Part shown: piece after piece, positions 22,901 through 34,500 of the stretch
Numbering within the stretch: the stretch's first letter is position 1
How the letters are laid out: each line of letters begins with the position of its first letter
Assembly (NCBI GenBank): GCA_029747015.1
Contig: JAKOGI010000814.1
Span: forward strand, 292,001-356,000
Length of the DNA stretch: 64,000 nt
DNA from: Carnegiea gigantea
Taxonomy: Eukaryota > Streptophyta > Magnoliopsida > Caryophyllales > Cactaceae
Direction: 5' to 3'
The notes under the pieces: generated by a model
What the model saw: the letters and a program-made list of their open reading frames with translations, nothing else
Told to the model about the DNA's origin: nothing
Databases searched by the model: none
Made by a program: the position numbers and the translations under genes

Positions 22901-23913
22901 TGTAAATGACACAAGATTTGCATGACTGATATAAATTACATTTCCTTAACTTGTTGGCCAAACTTGCAACGTACCCACATATGACTTTCACCTGAAATAA
23001 TCTGACTTGAATATGGTTCAGCATTGACGTTCCAGGGAATTGACTGGCCCCGACTCTACCTGAAATCAACCCAGCTGGTGACCTATATGCTAGGTTTTAG
23101 TTTTCACCATTCATTTTCATTTGGTAGACATGAGAGTATTCAGATATCTTATATGAAGTTACAACGAATGATACTGATATTAGACCATTAACTTGCTGTT
23201 GCTTCTTGTAAAACGGTATGCACATAATACATGTCTGGTTCAGATGAACGTGTAGGGTTCTGGTGGTATTGGTCTGATTATGTCCGTCTTTCCAGATACA
23301 AACAGCTTTCTCATTTGCAGCTGACAATGACTTCCTGGAAAATGACATTCGTGTGAAACCTGATCTTGATGCCCTTGGAGCTCTTGGTGATGCTGGTTGG
23401 TACTGCATCCGAGCAAGCCTATGGGCTGTAGACTACGAACTTCCTAAGTTTGTTACTGCTTTGAGAAATCCAGTTAAAAACAAAGCAGGGGTGATATTAT
23501 CCTGTGGGGCTTCGTTGCATTGGGAAGATGGAAAAATAGCAACGTTCTACTGTTCTTTTTTGAGCAACTTAACCATGGACATCACGGCTATTGGCACTAA
23601 GGGAACATTGCACGTCAATGATTTCATCATCCCATATAAGGAAAATGATGCCTCATATAGAACGGTGTCTGAAGCTTGGTTCACGGACATGGACTTGGAA
23701 TGGAACAAAAAACCAAGTGAACACATTGTCAACAGTGATCTTCCTCAAGAAGTTCTCATGGTGAAGGAGTTCTCAACATTGGTTGATGGAATTAAGCGGC
23801 ATGGTTCGCCCCCTGACAAGAAGTGGCCAATGATTACCAGGAAAACACAACTTATAATTGATGGTGTGATGGCTTCCATCGACAAAGGCTTTGAACCTGT
23901 TGAGGTCAGTTAA
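16947..23913 (+). CDS. Gfo/Idh/MocA-family NAD(P)-dependent oxidoreductase (At4g09670-like)
   Basis: Two exons join in phase 0: 16947-17411 (155 codons) and 23296-23913 (205 codons plus TAA), for about 360 aa. The donor is a consensus gtgagt at 17412 and the acceptor is tttccag ending at 23295. Exon 1 has an N-terminal Rossmann dinucleotide-binding fold, with GILGCADIARKVSRAI at residues 9-24 as the glycine-rich loop, then VPLPTSLH and LLEKPTA, the E-K-P motif typical of the family. Exon 2 carries the C-terminal alpha/beta domain, with DLDALGALGDAGWY and SCGASLHWEDG. Length and content match the plant proteins annotated as uncharacterised oxidoreductase At4g09670 (about 362 aa), probably cytosolic. 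Related animal enzymes are dihydrodiol/xylose dehydrogenases, but the plant substrate is not established. The ATG lies in a good context (ccaatggcg). I see no stop or frameshift, so the gene looks intact. Confidence 0.9.
17412..19809 (+). other. Intron of the oxidoreductase gene, proximal part
   Basis: About 2.4 kb of intron with no recognisable coding domain. Short open frames here have no domain content. The whole intron runs 17412-23295 (5884 bp), long for this gene family, mainly because of the Tourist-like element described separately. The distal part (22311-23295) likewise holds nothing I can name. Confidence 0.7.
19810..19957 (+). mobile_element. Left end of a Tourist/PIF-Harbinger-like element (partial)
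   Basis: It begins ggctctattcttttcgtggg directly after tta (19807-19809). The terminus is a near match to the inverted end at 22287-22307. It is followed by tandem ttcaaccca/ctacttcaacc units to about 19957. No matching right end precedes the second left terminus at 19995, so this is either a truncated neighbour or the true outer end of the larger element. Confidence 0.5.
19995..22307. mobile_element. Expanded Tourist-like (PIF/Harbinger) MITE in the intron
   Basis: The left 27 bp (from ctgcctgttgtttttgtggg) align base for base in length with the reverse complement of the right 27 bp (from gggtctgttcttttcgtggg). Both are flanked by tta (19992-19994 and 22308-22310), the 3-bp target duplication of PIF/Harbinger elements. 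Sub-terminal sequences also mirror each other (gggtaaaagggtga, then tandem ttgaagtagg units). The centre is an enormous AT-rich tract. A compact relative, only 265 bp long, lies at 50873-51137. There is no transposase, so it is non-autonomous. Confidence 0.7.
20270..22045. repeat. T-rich/A-rich imperfect palindrome
   Basis: 20270-20870 is almost entirely T with interspersed A (ttttttatttt motifs). 20880-22045 is its strand complement in character (aaaaaataaaa motifs). The switch is near 20875. G and C are nearly absent. Open frames across it encode only Phe/Leu/Tyr/Ile strings and are artefacts of composition. It forms the core of the intronic Tourist-like element. Confidence 0.9.
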
Positions 23914-24339
23914 TAGCTGTTATCGTTTCAAAAAATCTCACAGCTGGAAAGCCCTTTTTTTGATGCCTCACTTGGGGGCTAAAGATTTGCTCACATTAAT
24001 GCTAGCTGCCATTGTGCTAATATGTATGACCTTTGTGGATATTTGGTGAACTATTCGATTTGTATTTCAATAACTAGCAATCTATGGATGGGGTGAATGG
24101 ACTGCCTTATCAAGCGCTGTTAAGAAAGTGAACTCTTCTCTTTTAATCTCTGTCACCTAAAGATTCATGGTAGAGCTGATGTTTTATATTGGTTAATGTG
24201 TAAAGTAAGAACTATTCAAGCAATTCTTCACAGTGGGACGAATGTTCCCGTATGGGAAGGCGCACAACTGCACGTCTCTAATTAATAGTCTTCCCACACT
24301 AGGGAGCATATTGTTGCAAATACGTCTTGAAAAATGTCA
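23914..24339 (+). other. 3' flank of the oxidoreductase gene
   Basis: Presumed 3' UTR and downstream DNA. I see no canonical aataaa close to the stop. No other gene is recognisable before the pararetroviral sequence begins on the minus strand. Confidence 0.5.
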
Positions 24340-25160
24340 CATTGTCATGTTTTGGATCTCTGTCTCCAGATACTTATCATAATCTTCATCAAGTTCAAGA
24401 TGCTCTAAATTCCATTTCTTGAAATATATCATGTAGATATCTCTTTTCTTTTTTTGATAGAATTTTTCAGCTCCAATATCAAAGAGATCATCGAAGACAT
24501 CTTCTAAAGCAGCTCATTCTACTGTCATATATTTGTTGAAGTCACTATGATAAACGAAAGTTGTGTTTCTGTAATGTATTAGTATTTTTCCTCGTTCAAT
24601 CATCAAATATTATAAATACCAATAGCTCTTATTAAAGCGGGATTACTAACTGCTTCTCGTCATTCTAAAAGTCATTCTTGTCGTTGACAATCAGGAACTT
24701 CTAGATCAATTAATTGAACAAGATAATGGGCTAATTTGGGATTTCCATTTTCATACTCTATCAATGCGCAATATACTTCAATATGCAGACTTCTATTGTA
24801 TGTGGCTTTTGTTGGACCATCAAGAGACGTGGGAATTCAATGGATCCTTTTAAACATACACTTTTGAAATTTAGTTAGATTTAAGAAGAATAGTTAATTC
24901 AGATCAGGAACTTCCATGAGGCAAGCTACCATCCTATTTGCCCAAACTTTCATGATGGGTTCATCAAGACGGATTGAACTTGCTGGGAATCTAGCACCAC
25001 GCACTCCAGATCTATTAGGAAAAAAGACCGTAGTACCTCATGATTCTCAAATATCATAGGAGCAATTATGATAGTAATTAATGCAGGCTGCATACTAGTC
25101 ATTAAACTATTTTTCTTGAACCTAGAAACTTATTTTTGCTTGAACATCATAAGAATACCT
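24340..25160 (-). pseudogene. Pararetroviral C-terminal tail remnant
   Basis: Minus-strand frames here are broken but retain stretches that look like former coding sequence rich in charged residues (for example around 24370-24440 and 24690-24800). They lie on the far side of the Cassandra insertion from RNase H, in the position of the end of the polyprotein. Assignment rests on continuity and coding character, not on a named domain. Confidence 0.4.
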
Positions 25161-25229
25161 GAGGTAATACATTTGTGACTCTAATATGTTGAATCCCTGT
25201 ACTATTAGATAGGAAGAAAGCAACAAACC

Positions 25230-25511
25230 TGTAATACCACGAGTGTGGCTTAAAAGAATTTAAAGTGACGACTCATATCACCAAAAGTGCAAATTCCTTT
25301 TCGGGGCACCCACTTTTAAGAACTCCACAGTTAAACGTGCTTGTTGTAGAGAAATCATATGATGAGTAACCTTCTGGGTAGTTTCTCAAGCAGCGTGTGA
25401 GTGAAGGCGAAACACACTGAAAAGGCTTGTGGTGATTTGTGGGGCCAGTTGACTGTCCTTGAAGCTGTGCCTATTAACTATCTATGCCCTAGAGAGGGGT
25501 TAGGTGTTAGA
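25230..25511 (+). repeat. Cassandra 5' LTR
   Basis: It starts tgtaataccacgag and ends ggtgttaga. It shares the ordered blocks tggcttaaaag, aactccacagttaaacgtgc and ggccagt with the second LTR. Confidence 0.8.
25318..25402 (+). other. 5S rRNA-like segment in Cassandra LTR 1
   Basis: aagaactccacagttaaacg, then tgcttg, gatgagtaaccttctgggta and gtttctcaagcagcgtg follow plant 5S rRNA in order through its A box, intermediate element and C box (agaactccgaagttaagcg, gatgggtgacctcctggga). Many point changes mean it is not a functional 5S gene. In the Cassandra family this segment is thought to serve as the pol III promoter. Confidence 0.85.
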
Positions 25512-25682
25512 GATTATATAGAGCCAACCCGCAATCATGAGCTGCGTGAGAGGGCGAAGAAGCCATGGGTAATCACCTAGCGGGACAAAGATACTAGGGA
25601 CGGATAGCCGGTCAAGAGGGCGCATAAGTCAGTCAGTTTATGAAGCACAATGAAGACAGTGTGCTCTTCAAGTGAGGGTGAA

Positions 25683-25967
25683 TGTAACACCCTAAGTATG
25701 GCTTAAAAGGATTTGAAATAACTACTCACATTATCAAAGGTGCACCTTTCTTTTCGACGAGCCCACTTGTAAGAACTCCACAGTTAAACGTGCTTACTGT
25801 GGAGAAATCTTAGGATAGGTGGCGTTCTTGGAAGTTTTTCCAGGCAGTGGGTAAGCGAAGATGAAATATGTCGAAAACGCTTGTAGTAATTTGTGAGGCC
25901 AGTCGATGATCCTAGAAATTATTCCTGGTAACTTTTTGCAGCCATGAGAAAGAGTCGGGACATTACA
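25683..25967 (+). repeat. Cassandra 3' LTR with second 5S-like segment
   Basis: It starts tgtaacaccctaag and ends gggacattaca. Its 5S-like part spans about 25771-25855 (aagaactccacagttaaacg through gataggtggcgttcttggaag). Confidence 0.85.
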
Positions 25968-26059
25968 AAGCTAAAACATGGTCTACTTTTTATATGAAAG
26001 TCCAAAATATCCATAAGGATTTTACTCCCATGTTAGCAACAATGACATTTCATTTTGGG

Positions 26060-26480
26060 TTTCCTCATTTTCCGGCAGGAATTCTGCTCTGATAATTACT
26101 ATTGACAAGCTCACGAGTTAAACTATCTACCAAAGAATTCTTCGATCCCTATATATATTCAATAGATAAAGACAACTAGTTAAGCCATAATTACCAATAC
26201 AGAAGTTGCCCTTGCGCTTGCATATTTGATAAATTCTTTTTCATAAAATTAAGTATTTATTTACAATCAGTTCGAATAAGAAAAGGTTTTGGGGCCAAAA
26301 ATATTAAGAACTTTTTAATTCCCCTTAGGACTGTAAGGATTTCTTTTTTTCATCATAGGATAGTTGAATTTTGCTTTATTAAACTTCCATTGCAATATTT
26401 GTAGAGTTTTTCTCCTTCTTTGATTTTGAATATTGCACTTTAGTGTTCAGTACTAGTATCTGTCTCAAGAATTAAATCAT
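26060..26480 (-). pseudogene. Pararetroviral RNase H remnant
   Basis: The minus-strand translation shows a LETDTS-type start (first catalytic Asp) near 26465, a PFLIRTD block near 26280, and a LVDSLTRE end near 26115. These are the RNase H landmarks that follow RT in caulimovirids. Several stops lie inside. Confidence 0.72.
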
Positions 26481-27330
26481 CTCCTTTATTAGGCAAATTG
26501 AGAATAGGAAGATCTTTCCACATCTTTTTGAAGCTTTGAACAACCTTTGAATCACTAGGAGTCCGTGTCCAACTTACTTCTTTCTTGAGCTTTGTTGTAA
26601 TGGTTTTCTTAAGCCAAATCATCAAATTTGAAGCATATGTAAGACATTCTACAAACCTTTCTACTTGCTTACTATATTTCATTTTCTCAGAAAAATTTGC
26701 TATTTTTTCTAAAATATGCTTTTGTAGGATGATTTGTCTAACTTTTATTTCTAGGCCTAAAAACTCTATTTCTAGTTTAACATAAATGCGCTTATTTTTA
26801 CCAAGGATAATACCATGATCAATGCATCTTTGGATGACATCAAGAATGTCATCTTTTTATTGCTCTATAGTCTTGGAAAAAATAAGAATATCATCGATGT
26901 TAACTAGATAATAGTGATTAAGATCTTTAAAGATGTTATTCAATCTTTTTTGGAATATTTGAGGTACATTTTTAAGACCAAATGGCATTACTATCCACTC
27001 ATAATGGCTTTGACGAGCACTAAAAGCAATCAAAGGAATGCTTTCTTTATCCATTAATTTTATCTGTCAATATTTGCTTTTACAATCCATTTTTGGGAAC
27101 CAAGAGGCTCCTTGAGTTTTAATTGAAAAGAATTATTTTGTTATGAATGTAATAACCATCAAAGACAGTATTATCATTAAGGTTTTTGTAATTGATTCTC
27201 ATTCTAGCTTTTCCTATTTGTTCTTTGGCATGATTTCTCACCAAGAAAGCCGAACTAGTATGATGACTTTTACTATTTTTGATTAACTCTTTATCCAAAT
27301 GTTCTTTGATTTTCTTATCAAATTCTTGGA
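26481..27330 (-). pseudogene. Pararetroviral reverse transcriptase, broken
   Basis: Broken minus-strand frames contain the RT N-terminal region (27180-27330) and the MPFGLKN palm block with the catalytic box (26857-27054). In the catalytic box the usual aromatic residue before x-Asp-Asp is replaced by Asn (NIDD at residues 52-55), which would be expected to impair activity. A stop near 27055-27065 and frame changes separate the parts. The thumb/connection continues to 26440. Confidence 0.82.
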
Positions 27331-27374
27331 TATCTTAGTGTGTATACACCATTTGATTAACTCGGATCACAATG

Positions 27375-28023
27375 TTAGGGTTTGACAATATTTGCAAATA
27401 TCTTATCTTTATCCCAAAATTTAAGAGGATTATGAAAGTAGAGTTCTTTGCATAATTCTTTTTGTTGTTCAACAATCAGCTCTTTATTAGATAACTTAAT
27501 TAGTGAGATTGTTAGTGCTATTTCACGTTTTGCAGGGATTACCTTCTCACTACGCTTCTCACCACACTGGCTACGTGTAAACTCAATGTTCTGATGAGTA
27601 TATGCTTTATTTAACTTATCAATAGGGACCAAACTACCATTTATCGTCAATATGATTTGGCTTATGGTCTGTGTGCATGGAGAATATAACTTTTGAAAAT
27701 TCTTTTCTATAATCATATCACCGGAGGATTGATTAGTAGCATATAGAATTGGTGTAATGCATTGGACTCCTCCTATTTCTATAGATAACCCTTCTAAGGC
27801 TTTGTTGTGGCTCATTATGCTATTATTAGCTATTCTTACTTGTAAGTATTCTTTTTTTTCCCCACCTAAATTCTAGAAATGAAGATATTTTTTCAAAACA
27901 GACATAACAACTACTATCGATGTTAACGCACAATTTATATCTATCATATCCCTCTAAACATATATTTATTGGGATATAAATGCTATTAGGATTCGTATTG
28001 GTGGCTTCATGACATCTCTCCAC
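27375..28023 (-). pseudogene. Pararetroviral protease region
   Basis: Two minus-strand frames (27826-28023 and 27375-27815) cover it. The upstream frame holds an Asp-Ser-Ser triad at residues 36-38 followed by a cysteine-containing segment, in the position of the retropepsin active site of caulimovirids. The downstream frame continues into the protease-RT linker. The two are not in one continuous frame. Confidence 0.6.
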
Positions 28024-28547
28024 AATTATATTTTTTATTCATTCATCCTCATAAATTAGTTCACTAATGGTCCTTGTTTGTACCTGCTGACTCATTAATG
28101 GTCCTTGTTTTTGTACTCGATGACTATTCTATCCAAACTCAATACTATAATCTACACTATGTTTTGTAGGTTCAAAACTTATTATACTTATTTCACTAGT
28201 TGTAGTAATTGTATCATCTTCTTCAACTTCTTCTTTAGCTATTGAAGATCCTTCTCCCCATTCAGATCATGCACTCATGCTTCTTAACAATCGGGATTTA
28301 ATGGTAATTTTTTTATTTTTATTGATTTTTAATACATTCTTCTTATTTATTTTTATGGGATTGCAAAAGCTAGATATCTAAGACCTATCAATTTTTATTT
28401 CCTCTAGATTGGATTTTATCCTTTAAATTTTTTGCATAGGAGTAGAACTTTCAAAATTTTCTATCTCCATCATTGTTACTTTAGTCTTTGGATCTATAAT
28501 ATTATCTCATTTGTAGATTATTTTCCAAAATATCCTACCTTAAGGGA

Positions 28548-28592
28548 GAGAAAGGTTTTGGCGAGAAAGGTTTTGGCGAGAAATGTTTTGGG
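28548..28592. repeat. Three tandem 15-bp units
   Basis: gagaaaggttttggc occurs twice exactly and a third time as gagaaatgttttggg. It lies within the pararetroviral region between coat and protease. Confidence 0.9.
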
Positions 28593-28851
28593 CTCATATA
28601 TGTCTAGATCGGTAATTGAATCCTACTGAACCATTACACAAACTGATCATGATCGATGTGATAATTTGATTATTAAATTTGATTTGTCTGATAACACATA
28701 GCAAAGCATAAAGGTCAATATCTTTGTCATATTATTGTAATGGTGTAACTTAGACTTGAATACTTCCAGCATGGACATACCTATACTTTCTACCTTGTTA
28801 TGCTTAAGAATGTTTTCCCAATTAATGAAATTTACTTCACCCACATCAAAT

Positions 28852-30240
28852 TCACAATCTTTTTTTCTCTAAATCATCTTCCATCATTTCACATACATAC
28901 TTACTATTTAATCGAAAGATGAATTTTTCATAGATCATGTCTTTCTGAATTATAGGAAGGACCCAATCTCCTTTGGCATCTTCTTTCCTATTATCTAGCA
29001 TAAATTCTCCTCCTTTAAAGTCACCAAGACTAATTGAGCTATTTTCCGTTATATGACTAGTTTCTTCATAATCACTTTCTTCATATTCATCTTCCACTAC
29101 TATTTCAATAGCTCCCTTATCGTTTTTTAGGGTAAGGCCTATTGCTTCTTCTTCACTAAACTCAAAATATTCTAAGCCACCCAATGTTTGGATAAGCTTG
29201 TTATTATTCCTATTTTTACATTTGTTTGCATAATGAGCTACTTCTCTGCATGCCCAACACTTATAGTTGTTTTTCCCTGCAGAACAATGAGCATCTTTTC
29301 TAAAAAACTGCAATTTTTGGGACTTGGCTTGTTATAATATTTTCTTTTGTATTTTTCTCTCCTTTTCTTGTTAAAACTCTTTTTCATATAAAATTTCCTT
29401 TTTATTCTTTCTTAGCTTCATTTCCCCATTGATGAGGATTATCCCAACCGTTAGAAATTATTTCTTTATTTTTCTTTTGTTTTTGGAGATTAATACATTG
29501 ATCATTGACCCATTTCATAAATAAGAGATCTTGGTCTAAAAGTATCAATGGCATCGGCTTTTTCAAGCCATGTAATGTATTTTTTCTTGATTATGAAATT
29601 TATCATATAAGGTAATTTGTCATAGAACAAGTCAAGATTAGTTTCATTATGCCAAACTTTGTATTACTATTGACTAGATTCCGCAATGTAATTTTGTAGA
29701 TATCTCATGTCCCAGTGCTCTTTGTTATTAACCTTTACTTGCAACTCTCCAGCCGTTTCTTCGGAATCAAGTTTAGCTCCCATAAATTCAGTGTCGATTT
29801 CCTTATATAATTTGTTGAATATAGCAGTTGGTGTTTCCATCATTCTTAATACATTTTTACCGTCCTCATCTAATGAGTCATACTAGTCAGCTGCAATATC
29901 TAGAAAGCTATACTCGATAAAACTTAGGAAATTTCTAGCGGTCCATGTGGTATCCAAGCTCAAAACACTATTCATACTCTTTTTCTAATGTTCGAATATT
30001 TCTTTTCTATTACGAGCTCCATCTATATTTGGGATGTAACCCATTTGGCTAATTGGGGTAAAGCTAATTTTTCAAAGAATGTGGTTTTCCTTGATGGACC
30101 CAAAGAAAAGCTAATTGTTCGTCCTGTTGGAATATAATTAGTTCTCATAAAATGGACATTTCCACAGGGAATAACATTATTAACTATATTGGATTCAATT
30201 GTATGATTCAAAGAAAAGTTAACTCATTGTTCTGCTAGAA
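28852..30240 (-). pseudogene. Pararetroviral coat-protein region with CCHC zinc knuckle
   Basis: The 28852-29313 frame carries a C-X2-C-X4-H-X4-C knuckle at residues 19-32 (29218-29259), preceded upstream (29330-29450) by a very Lys/Arg-rich stretch and followed by an acidic tail. Basic region, knuckle, acidic tail is the caulimovirid coat layout. The usual Gly before His is Ala here. The N-terminal part (29500-30240) is split across frames. 30241-30960 is probably the lead-in coding region, but no domain can be named there. Confidence 0.72.
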
Positions 30241-31060
30241 TAACATTACTGTACAATTAAATCTTCAGGTTTTGGAATAACATTATTAACTAGATTGGAT
30301 TCCATTTTTCCGATGTTGAGTTCTTCTCTAATCTCATTGATTTCACCGTCAACTACCACTTTACCAAATTTTTTTTATCCAGTTTCCTCCCAACTTCTTC
30401 TAAAGGAACATCATTAAGATACTTTAATCATGTTTATCTGTTGATAAATTTCTTCTTTTAATTAGATATTATTTATCTCTTCATTATTATCAGATAATAC
30501 TTCTTGTTTGTCTATTATTACGCCTATAATTTTGTTTAATTCTTCTGAATTTTGTTCTTTATCAAACATATTTTGTACTCGAGATTAGACTGCTTATATT
30601 CCATCATCTTCTTCTTTCTCTGTCTTTTCTGATGATTTTTGTCCTAGTCCTTTTTCGATTTTTGTATCTTGCAAAAGAAATGAATTTTTATTTTTCAAGT
30701 TTAGAAAGGATATTTATGCTAAAATAGAGTACTAATAGCTAGATTAGATTTTTCACTATGGCTAACTTCGTTAATTAGGGAACGATGGATTACAGACAAT
30801 TACTTCTTTATATCCTTAACTTGAGTCTCAATTTTTACTAATTTCGCTTTTAATTCCAAAACTATATATGTGATATAGTTTAATTGTGGTGCTACTGAAG
30901 TGGCTCCCTTTGATGTGTGCATAATTTGTGAATAATTGGGAGCATGACAAGTAGATGATTATTCCAGTATTAACTGCAATTAATTAGCTTAATTAACTAT
31001 TAATTAACTTAATTAATATTTTTTACTCACACGAATCTGATACCAATTAAAAGAGGGCAT

Positions 31061-31505
31061 AGTTATTAAACTTCTGATCCGGATCCTACAATCCCATGAT
31101 TCTACGATCCAAAAACCCTCCACCAATCCAACTCATACTAGAATCTTAAAGTAATTAGAATCTAAGGATCTTAATTTAGTTCAAAAAATGTATGGTAGGA
31201 TTAAAATATGACTCAATGATCCTGCGATCCGAGCCACTATCTTAAGTAAATTTTATCTAGTGCATACTTAATTGTAATTGAGAGATTATTCTAACATTAT
31301 ATATTTTGCGTCAAAATTGCCCACAAAATAAAGTTAAGTTGAATTGCTACAATCACGGTGGATATTTATTAAGATTCTTGTTCTTATGAAAATTATTTTC
31401 ACTATTCCAAGCAAATATTAGAATCATACGATTCTCGATCCGTTTCTATGATTCTGATTCTAAGGACCCCCATCGATTCTACCTAGGATCCCGATTCTAA
31501 CAACT
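31061..31505. mobile_element. Possible small non-autonomous element with GGATCC-rich inverted ends
   Basis: agttattaaacttctgatcc (then ggatcc) at the left and ggatcccgattctaacaact at the right are imperfect inverted repeats. The interior also repeats gatcc/gattc words near both ends. No convincing target duplication was found. Confidence 0.35.
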
Positions 31506-34500
31506 TTGAATAAGGGCTTCATGGTGTACTTAGTAAGAAAAATATCACTTACACAAAATTAAAATTTTCGAAAGTTTTCAATGAATGTGGCTAAAAATGA
31601 AAAATTCAAAAGTTTAGGGGGATACAAAAATATGGAGGTTATCGAAAATTTTGGTTACTAAACTTCGACGTACTAAAATATTCGCTCCAAAAATACAGGC
31701 CTAGAATTATTAATGTCTTATACCTCGACGTACCTGAATATTAACCTCCCGCAAATGAACATATTAATGTGGATAAAGCTTATAATTTTCTTCTAAATAA
31801 GCTATGAAGACACTAAAAATAGTCCAATTATTAGTCCTAAATATTCATAAGCTGGAAGAGGGAATTTTTTTTATCCAGAAAAGGGGGGGGGGAGAAGGAG
31901 GTGAAAAATAGAAAAAAAATTAGACATGTTGGGGGGGGGGATCAAAATGAATCTACAACTAACCGCTCCCACTTTTCCATTTCCTATTCCATGCATCGCC
32001 CCTTCTTTTTCTATTACCCAGACCCCCTCTATCTCCGCACCACCCCCCATGCCTACTCTACTTGTCAGCTTCAATTACTGTGTTCTTTTTTTTTGGGTAA
32101 TTAAGAAGTGAATTTCAAATTCGTTTTCATTTGTTCGACCATTCACTTCTCAGTCGGGTTTGTATATACATTTTTTTAGCTTGGATAAGTGTTAATTTGT
32201 GTTAATTAATAACTTACTGTGATTATTATGAGGTTTTGAATGAGAAGGTGTTGTGGGTGTTCGTGGAGGAATTCCGGTTGGAGCATGGTTGTGAGGTTGT
32301 GCCCATAAAATTTGATTGGGGTGAATTTTGTGGAATTCATGTGTGTTGTAAATGAAATTAAATGCTGTATGTGTGGGCGGTGAATGTTTGTCATGAAAGG
32401 GGTTGAGGTAGAGTGAAGGTTGAACATGGAGGAAGGACAGGCACCACTAGGGATTTCGAAACTAGTTAATATAATATGAATTGTCAAGTGTAAACTTCGG
32501 GAGATTGAATGGTGGTTTGATGTGAAATTTGTGTGGTAATAATAAGTCACGGTAATTGTGGAGCTTGACTTTCGTACTCTAATCAAATAGTAAAGTTAGT
32601 GGATTAGGATTAGTAATAATGATAAGATAAGTGTTAATGTAATAAAAAAGAATAAGTGAAGTTTGACTCATGCTTAAGTGCATTGAGAATGATATCTTGG
32701 TTTTACAACTCAAACAAAACAAAGGGCAATTAAGTATAGCTGAGGTTTTGCGAACAAGTATCATCTCGATTTGGTCCCAAGAATGCGTACATCATATTGG
32801 AAACAAAGATGTATGTGAATTGGACATTTATGAACTTACCACATTTTTTGCTAGCAAACTATTAATTTGTAAAGGATAGAAATGGAAATAAAAACAATAA
32901 CCATAAATAATGAGAGTAGCAACAAAACTAATACTAATAATAACAATAGTAACAACAGTAATACAAAGGATGGGGCATAATATGTTTGACTTTATCAATG
33001 GAAAAATGAAAATTTAGTTGTTGTTTAAGTAAACTTATGATGAGACATAGACAATTAAGAAAATACCAAGTAAGATTATGAATTATTTACAAAATTGCAA
33101 TGACAAAAGTTATGTATACTCTACTAATAACAGAAAGCTTATTTGGAGTAGAAACGATGTCACTTTCATCATTATCGAACCAAAAACAAACTTTTTACAA
33201 AAAAGAGAGAGATTATAAAAGATCCAGGTATGTTTACTACATGTACCCTTTAAATTCACATGTCTTTTTATAAATACCAAAATCTCATAATATACAAGTA
33301 TTTAATGAACTATTTTCAAGCATTCCTTTGCCACATAAACAATTGGACCCATCAGTTATCAATTATCAAGGCTTAAGCCCATCAATTCACCTGCGTGACT
33401 TCGGCTCAAGCTCTTCTCGATTGGCCCAGGAGAAATGCACCTAACCATTGATCGCATTATACATATAAGCTCATTAGTTTGGGTTCTACTTTTAGATAAT
33501 AACCACTAACAATTTTAATCTAATTCTCTTGCCCCTCATTTTGAACTAAAATCCATTGAAATGTGATCGCTCATTAAAAATGAATTTCTACCTTTATAGT
33601 ATAGGAGTAAACGTATTGAGCTTAGAATCATCCTTCGAGTGTTTTTTGCTTTTATATTTTAGGATTGGCCATTTGAGAAGTTATCACTAGCCTTTACAAG
33701 TAACATAAGGGAGCCAATCAATGGAGTTTAGGTAAGCTCACAATGACACCTCTTTAAGTCTTAGGTCGCCCACAAACATATTGATGGGTCTTACTTTCAT
33801 TTGAGTTAAGCAAATATAAATTGTAGTTCATTTGATTTTCATGTAAAACAAGAGACGTTATAATGTTTATATAAATAACCAAGCCTTATCCTATAGAGGA
33901 TGACGGTAATGCCCTAACCCTAATTTTACTGTAGGATTAGTTGCTAAATCTCAGATCTTTAAAGTTAATTAAGTAATTATGAGTTGGGTGCTACAAAGGT
34001 CTAGGCTAGGCGAGAAGGACTAGAGTTAAGAAGCTAGATTTAGGCTGTTGGTTTTACGAGAAATCAGGCCTTACCTAGACTGGTTCTAAATTGGACTTGG
34101 GTAGTTGGCCTATGGGCCTAAACTTGGTCTAAATCTATCTAAAATAAATTATGGGGCTAGACTGGGCCTAAATGTAGCTTTGGCTTGGGTTACTTAGAAT
34201 GGGTTAGTTTAGGCTTATGGATGGATTTAGGTGGCCTCATGCATGGACCCTAGACGTATGAAATGGATGTATGATGTATGACCATGGACTTATACATGGA
34301 TCAAGTATCTTGGTCCTAATTAAACTTATGTGTTATAAATAAGACACATGATTGGATGTAACCTATAATAGACTAGGGCTCTAAAGGTGTCAAGAGCTAC
34401 ATTATGGACTTTGGGCTTGGATGGACTAATGGACTATACACGATAAGGCCAAATAATGCATAAAGTTTTTGGGCCCAAGTAGCCCATAATTGATGTGTTA

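Larger units (their letters stand above)
25230..25967 (+). mobile_element. Cassandra-type TRIM retrotransposon, complete
   Basis: Two direct LTRs (25230-25511 and 25683-25967) bracket only about 170 bp of internal DNA, the TRIM layout. A tRNA-Met-type primer-binding site (tatatagagccaacccg, about 25516-25532) follows the first LTR, and a purine-rich agtgagggtgaa tract precedes the second. Both LTRs contain a 5S rRNA-like segment, the hallmark of Cassandra. The LTRs differ at many sites, so the insertion is not recent. I could not find a clean 5-bp target duplication (aaacc versus aagct). The element has no coding capacity and depends on others for movement. Confidence 0.85.
24340..30960 (-). 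mobile_element. Degraded endogenous pararetrovirus (Caulimoviridae)
   Basis: On the minus strand, from high to low coordinates, the order is: a basic, coiled-coil-like region and coat-type zinc knuckle, aspartic protease, reverse transcriptase, RNase H, then a C-terminal tail. This is the caulimovirid order. There is no integrase, and no LTR is evident. A movement protein was not recognised. Stops and frameshifts break every domain, and a Cassandra element interrupts it at 25230-25967. It is an ancient genomic copy with no coding capacity. The genus is uncertain (petuvirus- or florendovirus-like are candidates). Confidence 0.78.

Noticed and set aside
25318..25402. Functional 5S rRNA gene
   Set aside because: The similarity is partial with many changes, and the segment occurs at the same position in both LTRs of a Cassandra element.
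32206..32586. 126-aa His/Thr/Ser-rich minus-strand frame
   Set aside because: No domain, no exon signals, low-complexity composition; probably chance.
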